Shown here: piece after piece, positions 10,544-20,182 of the stretch
Layout of the letters: each line of letters opens with the position of its first letter
Position numbering within the stretch: position 1 is the stretch's first letter
Origin: Tubiluchus corallicola
Taxonomy: Eukaryota; Priapulida; Priapulimorpha; Priapulimorphida; Tubiluchidae
DNA length: 32,500 bases
Assembly: GCA_030141605.1 (NCBI GenBank)
Contig: JAQGDQ010000661.1
Coordinates: 32,501-65,000, forward strand
Reading direction: 5' to 3'
Made by a program: the position numbers and the translations under genes
Notes under the pieces: model-generated
Databases searched by the model: none
What the model saw: the letters and a program-made list of their open reading frames with translations, nothing else
What the model was told of the DNA's origin: nothing

Positions 10544-12655
10544 GTTAGACTGGGCATGAGAACTGCTCTAACTTCATTGTAGTTCTGAGCTGTTAGACTG
10601 GGCATGAGAACTGCTCTAACTTCATTGTAGTTCTGAGCTGTTAGACTAGGCATGAGAACTGCTCTAACTTCATTGTAGTTCTGAGCTGTTAGACTGGGCA
10701 TGAGAACTGCTCTAACTTCATTGTAGTTCTGAGCTGTTAGACTGGGCATGAGAACTGCTCTAACTTCATTGTAGTTCTGAGCTGTTAGACTCGGCATGAG
10801 AACTGCTCTAACTTCATTGTAGTTCTGAGCTGTTAGACTGGGCATGAGAACTGCTCTAACTTCATTGTAGTTCTGAGCTGTTAGACTGGGCATGAGAACT
10901 GCTCTAACTTCATTGTAGTTCTGAGCTGTTAGACTGGGCATGAGAACTGCTCTAACTTCATTGTAGTTCTGAGCTGTTAGACTGGGCATGAGAACTGCTC
11001 TAACTTCATTGTAGTTCTGAGCTGTTAGACTAGGCATGAGAACTGCTCTAACTTCATTGTAGTTCTGAGCTGTTAGACTAGGCATGAGAACTGCTCTAAC
11101 TTCATTGTAGTTCTGAGCTGTTAGACTGGGCATGAGAACTGCTCTAACTTTATTGTAGTTCTGAGCTGTTAGACTAGGCATGAGAACTGCTCTAACTTCA
11201 TTGTAGTTCTAAGCTGTTAGACTGGGCATGAGAACTGCTCTAACTTCATTGTAGTTCTGAGCTGTTAGACTGGGCATGAGAACTGCTCTAACTTCATTGT
11301 AGTTCTAAGCTGTTAGACTAGGCATGAGAACTGCTCTAACTTCATTGTAGTTCTGAGCTGTTAGACTAGGCATGAGAACTGCTCTAACTTCATTGTAGTT
11401 CTGAGCTGTTAGACTAGGCATGAGAACTGCTCTAACTTCATTGTAGTTCTGAGCTGTTAGACTGGGCATGAGAACTGCTCTAACTTCATTGTAGTTCTGA
11501 GCTGTTAGACTAGGCATGAGAACTGCTCTAACTTCATTGTAGTTCTGAGCTGTTAGACTGGGCATGAGAACTGCTCTAACTTCATTGTAGTTCTGAGCTG
11601 TTAGACTAGGCATGAGAACTGCTCTAACTTCATTGTAGTTCTGAGCTGTTAGACTAGGCATGAGAACTGCTCTAACTTCATTGTAGTTCTGAGCTGTTAG
11701 ACTGGGCATGAGAACTGCTCTAACTTCATTGTAGTTCTGAGCTGTTAGACTGGGCATGAGAACTGCTCTAACTTCATTGTAGTTCTGAGCTGTTAGACTG
11801 GGCATGAGAACTGCTCTAACTTCATTGTAGTTCTAAGCTGTTAGACTAGGCATGAGAACTGCTCTAACTTCATTGTAGTTCTAAGCTGTTAGACTGGGCA
11901 TGAGAACTGCTCTAACTTCATTGTAGTTCTGAGCTGTTAGACTGGGCATGAGAACTGCTCTAACTTCATTGTAGTTCTGAGCTGTTAGACTGGGCATGAG
12001 AACTGCTCTAACTTCATTGTAGTTCTGAGCTGTTAGACTGGGCATGAGAACTGCTCTAACTTCATTGTAGTTCTGAGCTGTTAGACTGGGCATGAGAACT
12101 GCTCTAACTTCATTGTAGTTCTAAGCTGTTAGACTGGGCATGAGAACTGCTCTAACTTCATTGTAGTTCTGAGCTGTTAGACTGGGCATGAGAACTGCTC
12201 TAACTTCATTGTAGTTCAAAGCTGTTAGACTGGGCATGAGAACTGCTCTAACTTCATTGTAGTTCTGAGCTGTTAGACTGGGCATGAGAACTGCTCTAAC
12301 TTCATTGTAGTTCTCAGCTGTTAGACTGGGCATGAGAACTGCTCTAACTTCATTGTAGTTCTCAGCTGTTAGACTGGGCATGAGAACTGCTCTAACTTCA
12401 TTGTAGTTCTCAGCTGTTAGACTGGGCATGAGAACTGCTCTAACTTCATTGTAGTTCTCAGCTGTTAGACTGGGCATGAGAACTGCTCTAACTTCATTGT
12501 AGTTCTGAGCTGTTAGACTGGGCATGAGAACTGCTCTAACTTCATTGTAGTTCTGAGCTGTTAGACTGGGCATGAGAACTGCTCTAACTTGATTGTAGTT
12601 CTGAGCTGGTAGACTGGGCATGAGAACTGCTCTAACTTCATTGTAGTTCTGAGCA
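10544..12655 (-). repeat. 48-bp minisatellite, 44 copies with no indels
   Basis: GTTAGACTGGGCATGAG recurs from 10544 to 12608 in exact 48-bp steps (43 intervals), so no unit has gained or lost a base. On the minus strand each unit reads as the 16-residue peptide MPSLTAQNYNEVRAVL. Five units carry CTAAGC, which creates a TAG stop in that frame (near 11210, 11305, 11832, 11881 and 12121), so there is no continuous protein. About eleven units have AGG and one has CGG in place of GGG before CATG. Four consecutive units (12313-12457) share CTCAGC. This shows spread of variants by block duplication. Confidence 0.97.
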
Positions 12656-12811
12656 CCAACCTAATTACAGATTGGAAACTAAAGTTTGCTGAATTGTTCT
12701 GCTGTTTGGTTTCCACATTCTGCCGTATTTTAAAAAAGTTAATTGATTTAGCTTCGTAAAATCTTACAAATGTCAACCAATTTTACGTTGTAGCATCAGC
12801 TGGTAGCATCA

Positions 12812-12825
12812 ATTCATTCTCACTG

Positions 12826-12861
<36 letters not shown>

Positions 12862-12956
12862 CGTTCATCGTCGTCGTCATCATCACCTTCATCATCATCA
12901 TCTTCACCACTACCACCACCACCATCATCACCATCATCATCATTATTATCACCACT

Positions 12957-13004
<48 letters not shown>

Positions 13005-13013
13005 TTGACCACT

Positions 13014-13044
<31 letters not shown>

Positions 13045-13112
13045 TTATTATCACCACTACCACCACCACCACCACCATCATCATCATCATAATCATCTTC
13101 ATCATCATCATT
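12812..13112 (-). repeat. Composite ATC/ACC microsatellite
   Basis: ATC runs alternate with four ACCACTACCACCACC-type blocks and ATTATTATC. On the minus strand this reads as Asp-rich stretches separated by GGGGSG. A 153-codon minus frame (12783-13244) spans it. Its N-terminal 45 codons lie in a dispersed repeat that is frameshifted in its other copy (14206-14323), so I do not call a gene. Confidence 0.9.
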
Positions 13113-13215
13113 TTCCTTTAAGAAAAGGCCAACAAATATGAGAACTTGGCGAAAAATGTTAGAAGGATGTAATACATACTTAACGAAAGTAGTCCAACAA
13201 AAAATAGTTCTCAGC
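13113..13215 (-). repeat. Inverted repeat W, arm 1
   Basis: About 100 bp that is the reverse complement, with small changes, of 14206-14323. Shared landmarks include ACTACTTTCGTTAAGTAT and ATCCTTCTAACATTTTTCGC on the minus strand. It directly borders the ATC/ACC microsatellite. Confidence 0.8.
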
Positions 13216-13404
13216 CAAGGCTCAGTTTTGGTTAATATACACATAATAACATAAGGGTTGATAATGTTGACACAATCATGCCGTTTTCCTTTAAATTTAC
13301 AAAATTATTAGAAGTAAAACTCTCACTTTTGCCTCGCATTATTGCTGCTAATCTTTGTCAAGCGTCCATAAACGTTCACACATAAAACGTTTTCATCGCT
13401 TCCT

Positions 13405-13584
13405 CTATTGCCTCTCATAAATAATTTTCATAAATCGCCCCGCACACATGTTAAAAGGGTTTATTTTCCCTCTTTTCGCTAAATTTCCCTCGGCGGTAAG
13501 CGTCATAAACAACCTCATTTCTGCGTCGCTGAGAATGGATGTAACGTCATTGAGAGCTCCATTAACCGTTCTCTGAAAATTCAT
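13405..13584 (-). CDS. Possible small ORF or first exon, unknown
   Basis: A 59-residue frame from an ATG at 13584 (MNFQRTVNGALNDVTSIL...) to a TGA-less end at a TAA/TGA-type stop near 13405. It contains LSDAEMRLFMTLTAEG and INPFNMCAGRF and ends FMKIIYERQ. I do not recognise the family. It is one of the few frames here that is not repeat-derived, and its sequence is not strongly biased. Just upstream on the same strand lie two E-boxes and an ETS-like CTTCCG, a promoter-like arrangement. A weak resemblance to LINE C-termini (hydrophobic helix then a basic end) is an alternative. Chance is quite possible at this length. Confidence 0.15.
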   Translation of the reverse strand: MNFQRTVNGALNDVTSILSDAEMRLFMTLTAEGNLAKRGKINPFNMCAGRFMKIIYERQ

Positions 13585-13596
13585 AACAATTTTGCG

Positions 13597-13611
13597 CACG
13601 TGTCACGTGAC
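13597..13611. promoter_or_regulatory. Two adjacent CACGTG E-boxes
   Basis: CACGTG at 13597-13602 and GTCACGTGAC at 13602-13611 (a perfect 10-bp palindrome, preferred by USF/MITF/TFE-type bHLH-ZIP factors). An ETS-like GCGGAAG follows within 25 bp. No supported transcript start. Confidence 0.3.
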
Positions 13612-14143
13612 CAAGCATTTCAGGCGGAAGGGTATGAGTGGAGTGAGGAGCCCATAAGTGAAAGAATAAATTCTTCGTTGAATTTACGGTTGTTAAGATG
13701 ATTCATCGCGTCCATTACTCACTCGTGTTCTGAGTCCAGCTAGACCTGATACCATTGAATCATTCCGCTTTTCATAACCCGTTCCGTTTCATGTTTTTGT
13801 AAGTTATCAAGACCATGATGATATGGCTTGTGAAATTTCTTGAAGATTTTAAATTGAGTTTCGCTCTTGCAGCGCAACTTAATTTTCATCGTAAATATAG
13901 CGGCGCTCTTGTTTGCATAGAATAACCGTGGCTTTGGAACGCAGGAGGTGTTTTTGATCAGATAATATCAGGAAATTTGAGATAACGTACCGCAGTTTTG
14001 ATTAGAAGTTACTTTGAGGGTATTGCTTTCCTCTTTATCACGTATTACAAAGAACTCAGCAATCCATAATAATTATTCTCTTTTTAAAAAATCAGGCTAT
14101 TACACATCTATATGTGGAATTTTGTTATGATTCATACCGCTCA

Positions 14144-14380
14144 GTTAAAGGAAAACCAGACGATTGTGTAAACACGAGTTCAGAATAAAGAATGTTCTAT
14201 TAGTGTTGGAACTATTTTTGCTGGACTACTTTCGTTAAGTATATATTACATCCTTCTAACATTTTTCGCCAACAGTGAAATAAGCGTAAGTTCTCATAAT
14301 TCTTGACCTTTCCCTTAAAGGAAAACCAGATGATTGTGTAAACACGAGTTCAGAATAAAGAATGCTCTAAAATATTGAAA
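14144..14380 (+). repeat. Direct repeat pair flanking W arm 2
   Basis: TTAAAGGAAAACCAGA through ACACGAGTTCAGAATAAAGA occurs at 14144-14200 and 14324-14380, a 180-bp step with few differences. Inverted repeat W arm 2 (14206-14323) lies between them. The segment may therefore be a tandem duplication of a small element, one end of which is also seen at 13113. Confidence 0.8.
14206..14323 (+). repeat. Inverted repeat W, arm 2
   Basis: Partner of 13113-13215 in opposite orientation, about 1 kb away. Small indels relative to arm 1 break the reading frame that arm 1 appears to offer. Confidence 0.8.
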
Positions 14381-14639
14381 ACTACAATAGCTTATTTTAA
14401 ATCAAAGCTTAGATTAAATAATAATTACCTCGGATATTCAAATTTTGTTAAATTTTCAAAGCTACGCCTACTACTAAGATTGGCAACGGCGCCTTTTTGT
14501 CATATTCGCGTGGCCGACAAATAGAAGGTGGTACCGTAATAACCATGATCATGAACTGCAGTGTCTGACGTCATGTGATAAAAAGCCCATTTTCGTGACA
14601 TCATGCGTCTAAACAGTACTGTAACACCTATGCAGACGT
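14381..14639. other. Short spacer with a perfect CRE
   Basis: No gene. TGACGTCA (CRE consensus) lies at 14566-14573, upstream of the CT tract. Confidence 0.35.
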
Positions 14640-14676
14640 GCTCTCTCTCTCTCTCTCTCTCCCTCCCTCTCTCTCT

Positions 14677-14713
<37 letters not shown>

Positions 14714-14715
14714 TC

Positions 14716-14771
<56 letters not shown>
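14640..14771. repeat. CT-rich microsatellite
   Basis: (CT)n with CCCT interruptions, all pyrimidine on the plus strand apart from the edges. It ends exactly at the 5' truncation point of the LINE fragment (CTCTCAG-GTTTGCG). Confidence 0.95.
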
Positions 14772-14772
<1 letters not shown>

Positions 14773-14773
<1 letters not shown>

Positions 14774-15639
14774 GTTTGCGACTTGCTACCATTGTAAATA
14801 TTTATAAAACTACTATTTTGCCGATTATACTGTATGGTGCTATTGTATGGTTAGGTAAAAAACTTACTGTATTTGAAGATATAACCTATGATATAATGAA
14901 AGTTTCTGCGGGGTTGGCTTTTAAACCAGATCGTACTAAATTGGAATTACTTTGTGGTCTTCCACCGTTAGACATCGAACTAAATGTAATTGTGGTTAAA
15001 TCATGTCTTAAGACATTATGTCAGAGCGCTAATGATTTAGTAAAACAACAGATTCTGCGGTATGGTAGTACACGTCTGACAGGAAGACATATTTATAAAA
15101 ATATTATGTATACAAATGTGCAGACTGTGAGAAACTTTTTAAAATTTGTCTGGAATGAAAACTTTCGTAATACAGATCTTGAACAAATTCCTGAAAATAT
15201 GTTAATTTATACCAAACGTCAAATTACAGATTATGTTTCTTATACCTGGGCAACTAAATATAGGCATGTTATGCAATTTCGAGGAGATAATGTTGAAATA
15301 CAGAATATAAAATGTACACCCTTAAATTTGCCGCTTGGAAATAATGAAAGGAAAATAGAATCCATTGCCATGTCCTTTTTAACTGGTCAGGGGAATTTTA
15401 ACAGCTTTTTGTATAGACTTAATATGTGTGATACTAGTTTATGTCCACGTGGAGAAGAAGAGCAAACTCCTCAGCACATTTTATTCAGATGTAATAAAAT
15501 AGATAATGCAAAAAGAATGCCGTTCATGGAAATAGCTGATGCCAATTATACACGTAATATTATGCTTCAATCTGATAAAAATTTAATAATGGCTTTCACT
15601 AACCTGATCAGGGACAATTTTATACTAAGTAACTGTTAA
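14773..15639 (+). CDS. LINE reverse transcriptase, C-terminal part (truncated)
   Basis: About 288 residues, open to a TAA at 15637-15639. Residues 11-26 read [16 protein letters not shown], the thumb-region signature 'YKxxilPilLYGxxvW' of LINE reverse transcriptases. Residues 60-69 contain [10 protein letters not shown], matching the 'l.GlpPLd' segment that follows in I/R1/jockey-like proteins. C219, C224, H235 and C240 form a CX4CX10HX4C finger within CDTSLCP...QHILFRC, a common C-terminal zinc-binding feature that probably helps bind the template RNA. The palm motifs with the FADD box, the endonuclease and any RNase H are absent. An upstream frame through the CT tract only adds Ser-Leu repeats and is not part of the protein. 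It cannot act on its own. Clade assignment needs a search. Confidence 0.85.
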
Positions 15640-15865
15640 TTTAGGCCCGCTCCAGTATAAAAAAAATAAATTATGTAGTTGTGTAAAGTTAATTTGTTTG
15701 TATAATACTTGTGATTCGTTTGAAATTATATCTAATTTAAGTATAAAATGTTATTCGTTGTACACAGTGTGAAACTGGATTTAAAAGATTTGTTATGTGA
15801 AAATGTAATTTGTTGATCTGAGCCTGCAAAAAGAGGCACCTTTGTGTATATATGTTCATTTCTTT

Positions 15866-15871
15866 AATAAA
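15866..15871 (+). terminator. LINE polyadenylation signal
   Basis: AATAAA followed at once by a (TTA)n tail, about 230 bp after the LINE stop codon. This fits the 3' end of a LINE transcript. Confidence 0.6.
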
Positions 15872-15932
15872 GATTTATTATTATTATTATAATATATATA
15901 TCTCTCTCTCTTTCTCTCTCTCTCTCTCCCTT

Positions 15933-15988
<56 letters not shown>

Positions 15989-15997
15989 TCTCTCTCT

Positions 15998-16039
<42 letters not shown>

Positions 16040-16099
16040 CCTCCCTCCCTCCCTCCCTCCCTCCATCCCTCCCTCCCTCCCTCCCTCTCTCTCTCTCTC
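15872..16099. repeat. TTA/TA tail followed by CT and CCCT tract
   Basis: (TTA)n and ATATAT run into about 200 bp of CT repeats with a (CCCT)n block near 16033-16086. All pyrimidine over long stretches. The Ser-Leu-Pro frames are artefacts. Confidence 0.95.
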
Positions 16100-16530
16100 A
16101 TCAATCTATGTTCTCTTTCACCCCGTTCTTTCCTACCATGTTTATTCACTCTTTCGTTTCCTCTCACCCTCTTCTGTTCCCCCTTTTTCTCGCCACACTG
16201 CCTTTTTCTCTGATCCCATCTTTCCTGCTTCCACGTATCACATCTAATTATGCTAAGCAGGCCCACATCCAGTGTTGATAATTGAATTCATAAAAGTTGA
16301 ATCCTAGATCATTACAGCCGCTAAATTGGAGATTTTACTGCATCGATTTGGACACGAAAATTATCGTTGTTCTACTCAGCTGTTTATGTGAAGTGATTAT
16401 CTGGAAACAACGTGTACATTGTTCTTATGCAACGTTTTTACGATTCAAGTGCACTTTGTTAGATTATTCTAGATTTCTTAATGAACCTCTGAGAGTCATT
16501 AATGCCAGAGAAAGTTTGGAAAATTCAGTT
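16100..16530. other. Gene-free stretch
   Basis: A pyrimidine-rich start grades into unique sequence. A 79-codon frame (16297-16536, +) has no recognisable features. Confidence 0.4.
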
Positions 16531-16638
16531 GATTAGTCTCCGTATTAAGATGTCTCAAGATGCTGCTATTGCTGTTGTCACTGCTGGTGGTACTGGCGTT
16601 AATGTTTTTGATGTTATTGTTGTTTTTGTTGTTGTTGT

Positions 16639-16671
<33 letters not shown>

Positions 16672-17329
16672 GGATAATGATGAGAACGAATTCGATTAGT
16701 CTCCGTATTAAGATGTCTCAAGATGCTGCTATTGCCGTTGTCATTGTTGCTTCTGCTGGTGGTACTGGCGTTAATGTTGTTGATGTTGTTGTTGATGATG
16801 ATGATGATAATGATGATGATGATGATGATGATAATGATGATGATGATGAGGAGGAGGAGGACGAGGAGGAGGAGGAGGAAGAGGATGATACTGGTGGTTA
16901 TAGCAATGACAAGGATGGGGATAATGATGATGAAGGTGATAACGGTGATGAAGATGATGATAACAACGACGGTGATAATGATGATTATGATGACGATGAT
17001 GAAGTGATGAAAACAGTGATGACGATGATCATGATAAACATTACGATGATGATGGTGGTGGTTGTGGTGATGATGATGATGATGATGATGTTGATGACGA
17101 TGAGAAGGAAGAAGAGGATGATACTGGTGGTTAAAGCAATGACAATGATGGTGATAATGATGATGAAGGTGATAATGATGATGAAGATGATGATGATAAC
17201 AACGACGGTGATAATGATGATTATGATGACGATGATAAAGTGATGAAAACAGTGATGACGATGATCATGATAAACATTACGATGAGGTGATGATGACAAT
17301 GACAATGACGGTGATAATGATTATGGAGG

Positions 17330-17362
<33 letters not shown>

Positions 17363-17456
17363 AGAGGATGATGATGTTGATGACGATGATGAGGTGATGA
17401 TAACAGTGATAACGATGATGATGATAAAGATAACGATGATGTTGATGATGATGGTG
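16531..17456 (+). repeat. GAT/GAG-rich composite satellite with 163-bp duplication
   Basis: GATTAGTCTCCGTATTAAGA starts at 16531 and again at 16694. The 163-bp step is not a multiple of three, so the duplicated peptide MSQDAAIAVV falls in different frames. Then follow GAT runs, GAG/GAA runs and the core GATGATACTGGTGGTTATAG. The second half (from about 17100) repeats the core, with TTAAAG in place of TTATAG, plus the GTGATGAAAACAGTGATGAC segment. The Asp/Glu-rich frames are interrupted, so no protein is called. Confidence 0.9.
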
Positions 17457-18204
17457 ATTTTCATTTTTTCATAATGCGTAATTTTACTAACGATAAATTT
17501 ATTTTTTTCTATTTCGATTGTTTCAGCCATTTACATTATCAATAAGAGCATTAAGGATTTTCACTGCGTGTTTCAACGTTTTTCCAACTCGATTCACTGC
17601 AGTTTATTGCATTCTTCCCAAGAAACCGAGAATACTTCGCCATGTAATATTTTATCGACAACTTCTAGCAATTTTCAATTTTTTGCGCAACTTTAGAATT
17701 CGCTCACTAATTCGTACACAATCGTCAGCATTACGGTAAACACAGCTGCTGCCTGCTTCGTAGAAAAATGAAACCAGTCACGATGAAACTGCGGGGTGTT
17801 CGTGGCAAAATTAAAATCGCTCCTAATATCTCTAATCCTTTTTCCTGGTCAATAAATGTTTTCTTTAGAGTGTCTGAATTCGACTCGGGGGGGGGGGGGG
17901 GTCGAACTCCAAGATGGCATGGCGGTCTTGATATTGCGCATCATGAAGATCCATTTACTATCGTTGTGTAACTAATTACTTAACTACAAATGTTAATTTT
18001 AATTACAAATGTTATGCTAATTAACTAAGTTAATGTCTGTAAACTAGTACCATATACCTGGTACAGCATGTCATCTAACTCTCATGAAATAAAATACACA
18101 AAAACTACACTGTACGGAGTTTATTAACAGCACTAATAAAAATAAGGAACCAAAATACACGTGCACAAAAAATAACTAACTAACTCAGTAACAGCACTAC
18201 ACCC
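17457..18204. other. Mostly unique stretch with a G15 run
   Basis: Open frames at 17518-17739 and 17768-17971 (+) show no family features. G15 lies at 17887-17901 and is flanked by TTCGAC and GTCGAA, which are reverse complements. AT-rich sequence with TTAACTAA-type repetition follows. Confidence 0.45.
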
Positions 18205-18403
18205 GAGGAGCACCTGTGTCAGAAATCAAGGCTGTAGTGGCCTCTACACGCCTTTATACTGGCATTCCAGGTCAGCTGGCTTCTCACACCACGTGTAGGC
18301 CCAAACAAGACCTCTGGACATACAAGAAAGGGGTGAGTCACTGCTGACGTGGAAGCAGGGCGTGTAGAGGGCCCTACACCTGACCCGACACAGGTGCCTC
18401 CTC
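18205..18403. repeat. Imperfect foldback (long hairpin)
   Basis: Four segments pair in nested order: CACCTGTGTC (18211) with GACACAGGTG (18387), CCTCTACACGCC (18241) with GGCGTGTAGAGG (18359), CCAGGTCAGC (18267) with GCTGACGTGG (18343), and TCACACC (18284) with the GGGGTGA near 18331. Arms are about 80 bp around a loop of about 40 bases. More GC-rich than the surroundings. Not recognised as a known element. Confidence 0.7.
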
Positions 18404-18410
18404 CCCAATT

Positions 18411-18428
18411 CCGTTTGTCCTCAAACGG
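18411..18428. other. Small perfect hairpin
   Basis: CCGTTTG-TCCT-CAAACGG, a 7-bp stem with a 4-base loop, just beyond the large foldback. Confidence 0.6.
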
Positions 18429-18501
18429 TTCCAGAACTAGGACAGACAGTGACCAGGCTATAACACGTCACCGAATTTTCTCTGCAGGCTGAAAATGTTT
18501 G

Positions 18502-18952
18502 GGCTTCCAAAACCAAATTTAAAGCTCGATTAAATTTTGCTCTTTCTTTGCTCTTTATTTGCCAAAAACATGTCATTCCATCTAAACAAAAGAAATTAGT
18601 GCCAAAAAATAACAAATAAACAAAAAATAACAATAGCCAAAAGTCTATTTTACATAATTAAGAGTTATACACTGCACCGTCGCATTAATTAATACCTAGC
18701 TGTCATTTTAAAGTAAATTTAAGTTTTATAAAGTAATTAGAGGATATACATACATTATTAGCCCCAAATCATGAGCAATTGTAAACAGATAACGACAATA
18801 TATTATCAACTTATGACACGTCTTCACTTCACAGTAGGCCTCTGACCCAGATCAAATTGATCACGTGATTAGGCCAAAAATCACCACAAGGTGGCCAAAG
18901 CCGACAACAAGCGAAAGCGGCTAATGCAAGATTTCCAGTACAGAAAACTTGG
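18502..18952 (-). repeat. 450-bp dispersed repeat V, copy B
   Basis: Reverse-complement partner of 6028-6475, 12 kb away. Similarity ends near GGAAGCCCAAACA on the minus strand and at GTACTGGAAATC on the other side. A 70-codon minus frame at 18421-18633 overlaps it and is not conserved as a frame in copy A. Confidence 0.85.
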
Positions 18953-19149
18953 CGTGTTAATCTGAATTTTGGTTCATGTAGGGAAAAACTCGTCTTTCTT
19001 CCCGTGTCTCCATACTTTGGCCATCCACAGCATGTTCAGCAATTTCTACTTTTAAAGATTTTTGTTCGTAAGTATCTAAATTTACAATATATTTATGTTT
19101 TTGGGTAAATTTTACAATTCCCCACACACAAGAAATTAGTTCGTGAAGC

Positions 19150-19915
19150 AGATTAGGGTTATGGTTAGGATTGTGTTATGGCTAGGGTCAGGATTAGGGT
19201 TGGGTTAGGGGTATGGTTAGCATTAGGGTTATGGATAGGTTATGGGGTAAGGTTAGAATGTGTTATGGTTAGGGTCAGGATTAGGGTTGGGTTAGGGGTA
19301 TGGTTAGCATTAGGGTTATGGATAGGTTATGAGGTAAGGTTAGAATGTGTTATGGCTAGGGTCAGGATTAGGGTTGGGTTAGGGGTATGGTTAGCATTAG
19401 GGTTAGGGATAGGTTATGGGGTAAGGTTAGAATGTGTTACGGTTAGGGTGAGGATCTGGGTTGGGTTAGGGGTATGGTTAGCATTAGGATTAGGTTATGG
19501 GATAAGGTTAGCATGTGTTATGGTTAATGTCAAGATTAGGGTTGGTTTAGGGGTATGGTTAGCATTAGGGTTAGGGATAGGTTATGGGTTAAGGTTAAAA
19601 TGTGTTATGGTTAGGGTCAGGATTAGGGTTGGGTTAGGGGTATGGTTAGCATTAGGGTTAGGGATAGGTTATGGGGTAAGGTTAGAATGCGTTATGGTTA
19701 GGGTCAGGATTAGGGTTGGGTTAGGGTATGGTTAGGGTTAGGATTGATTATGCTTATGGTTAGCTCAGGGTTGGGTTAGGGTTAAGGCTGGATTAGGGTG
19801 GTGTAATGGTTAGAATTTGGATTAGGAGTATAGTTACAGATGGAGTTTGTGTTAGGATTGTGTTATGGTTAGGGTTACGGTTAGGTTCGAGGCATGGTTA
19901 AGGTTGGATTACAGT
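19150..19915 (+). repeat. Interstitial telomere-like array, 87-bp units (TTAGGG-rich)
   Basis: Higher-order units start with ATGG(C/T)TAGGGTCAGGAT or a variant at 19178, 19265, 19352, 19439, 19520, 19607 and 19694. All steps are 87 bp except one of 81. After that the array degenerates into mixed TTAGGG, TTAGGAT and GGTTAT words. The G-rich strand is the plus strand, opposite to the array at 3758-4215. The 185-codon frame is an artefact of unit lengths divisible by three. Confidence 0.9.
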
Positions 19916-20182
19916 TAGGCTTCTTCATCACTACACCCTTTTCTTAGACCCTCCCCTATAAAACCGTATTCTCTAAAGAAATCAATTACTCCCTGTTACA
20001 ATTTGGCATTTTCACTTTCCCATCTGAGTCCCATCTAATTCCATCTTAGCTGCATTTCCACAACTCAATTTTCTTTAATTTCATTAACGTTATCAATAGT
20101 TGGAAATGTCAGGAAAACTTTAACATCAAATTCCCGTCGTTTGAAAAGTAATTAAGCCACTATAATCACTATAATTACTTAG

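Larger units (their letters stand above)
13216..14143. other. Mostly unique stretch between W arms
   Basis: Holds the possible small minus-strand frame and E-box pair listed separately. Otherwise no coding region, RNA gene or repeat is recognised. Confidence 0.4.
14772..15891 (+). mobile_element. 5'-truncated non-LTR retrotransposon (LINE)
   Basis: The element comprises the C-terminal part of a reverse transcriptase frame, a 3' untranslated region of about 225 bp, AATAAA at 15866-15871 and a (TTA)n tail. It lacks the endonuclease and catalytic core. The coding part is open without stops or frameshifts, so insertion may be fairly recent. The 5' junction lies at a CT microsatellite and the 3' end leads into another, so target-site duplications cannot be read. 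Confidence 0.85.

Noticed and set aside
10486-12621. Minus-strand repeat protein of 16-residue units
   Set aside because: Five of the 44 units carry a TAG in the same place, there is no conserved start or flanking domain, and the array behaves as a minisatellite.
12783-13244. 153-codon minus-strand protein with a hydrophobic N-terminus and an Asp/Gly-rich tail
   Set aside because: The N-terminal part is inverted repeat W, whose other copy is frameshifted, and the tail is microsatellite.
14638-14772. Ser-Leu-rich N-terminal extension of the LINE protein
   Set aside because: It is read through the CT microsatellite. Recognisable LINE sequence begins only after CTCTCAG.
16502-17243. Acidic protein starting MSQDAAIAVV
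   Set aside because: The 163-bp duplication puts the two copies in different frames, and stops interrupt the Asp/Glu region in the related copy near 17130.
19178-19735. 185-codon frame with hydrophobic repeats
   Set aside because: It follows from telomere-like 87-bp units whose length is divisible by three. No independent coding evidence.
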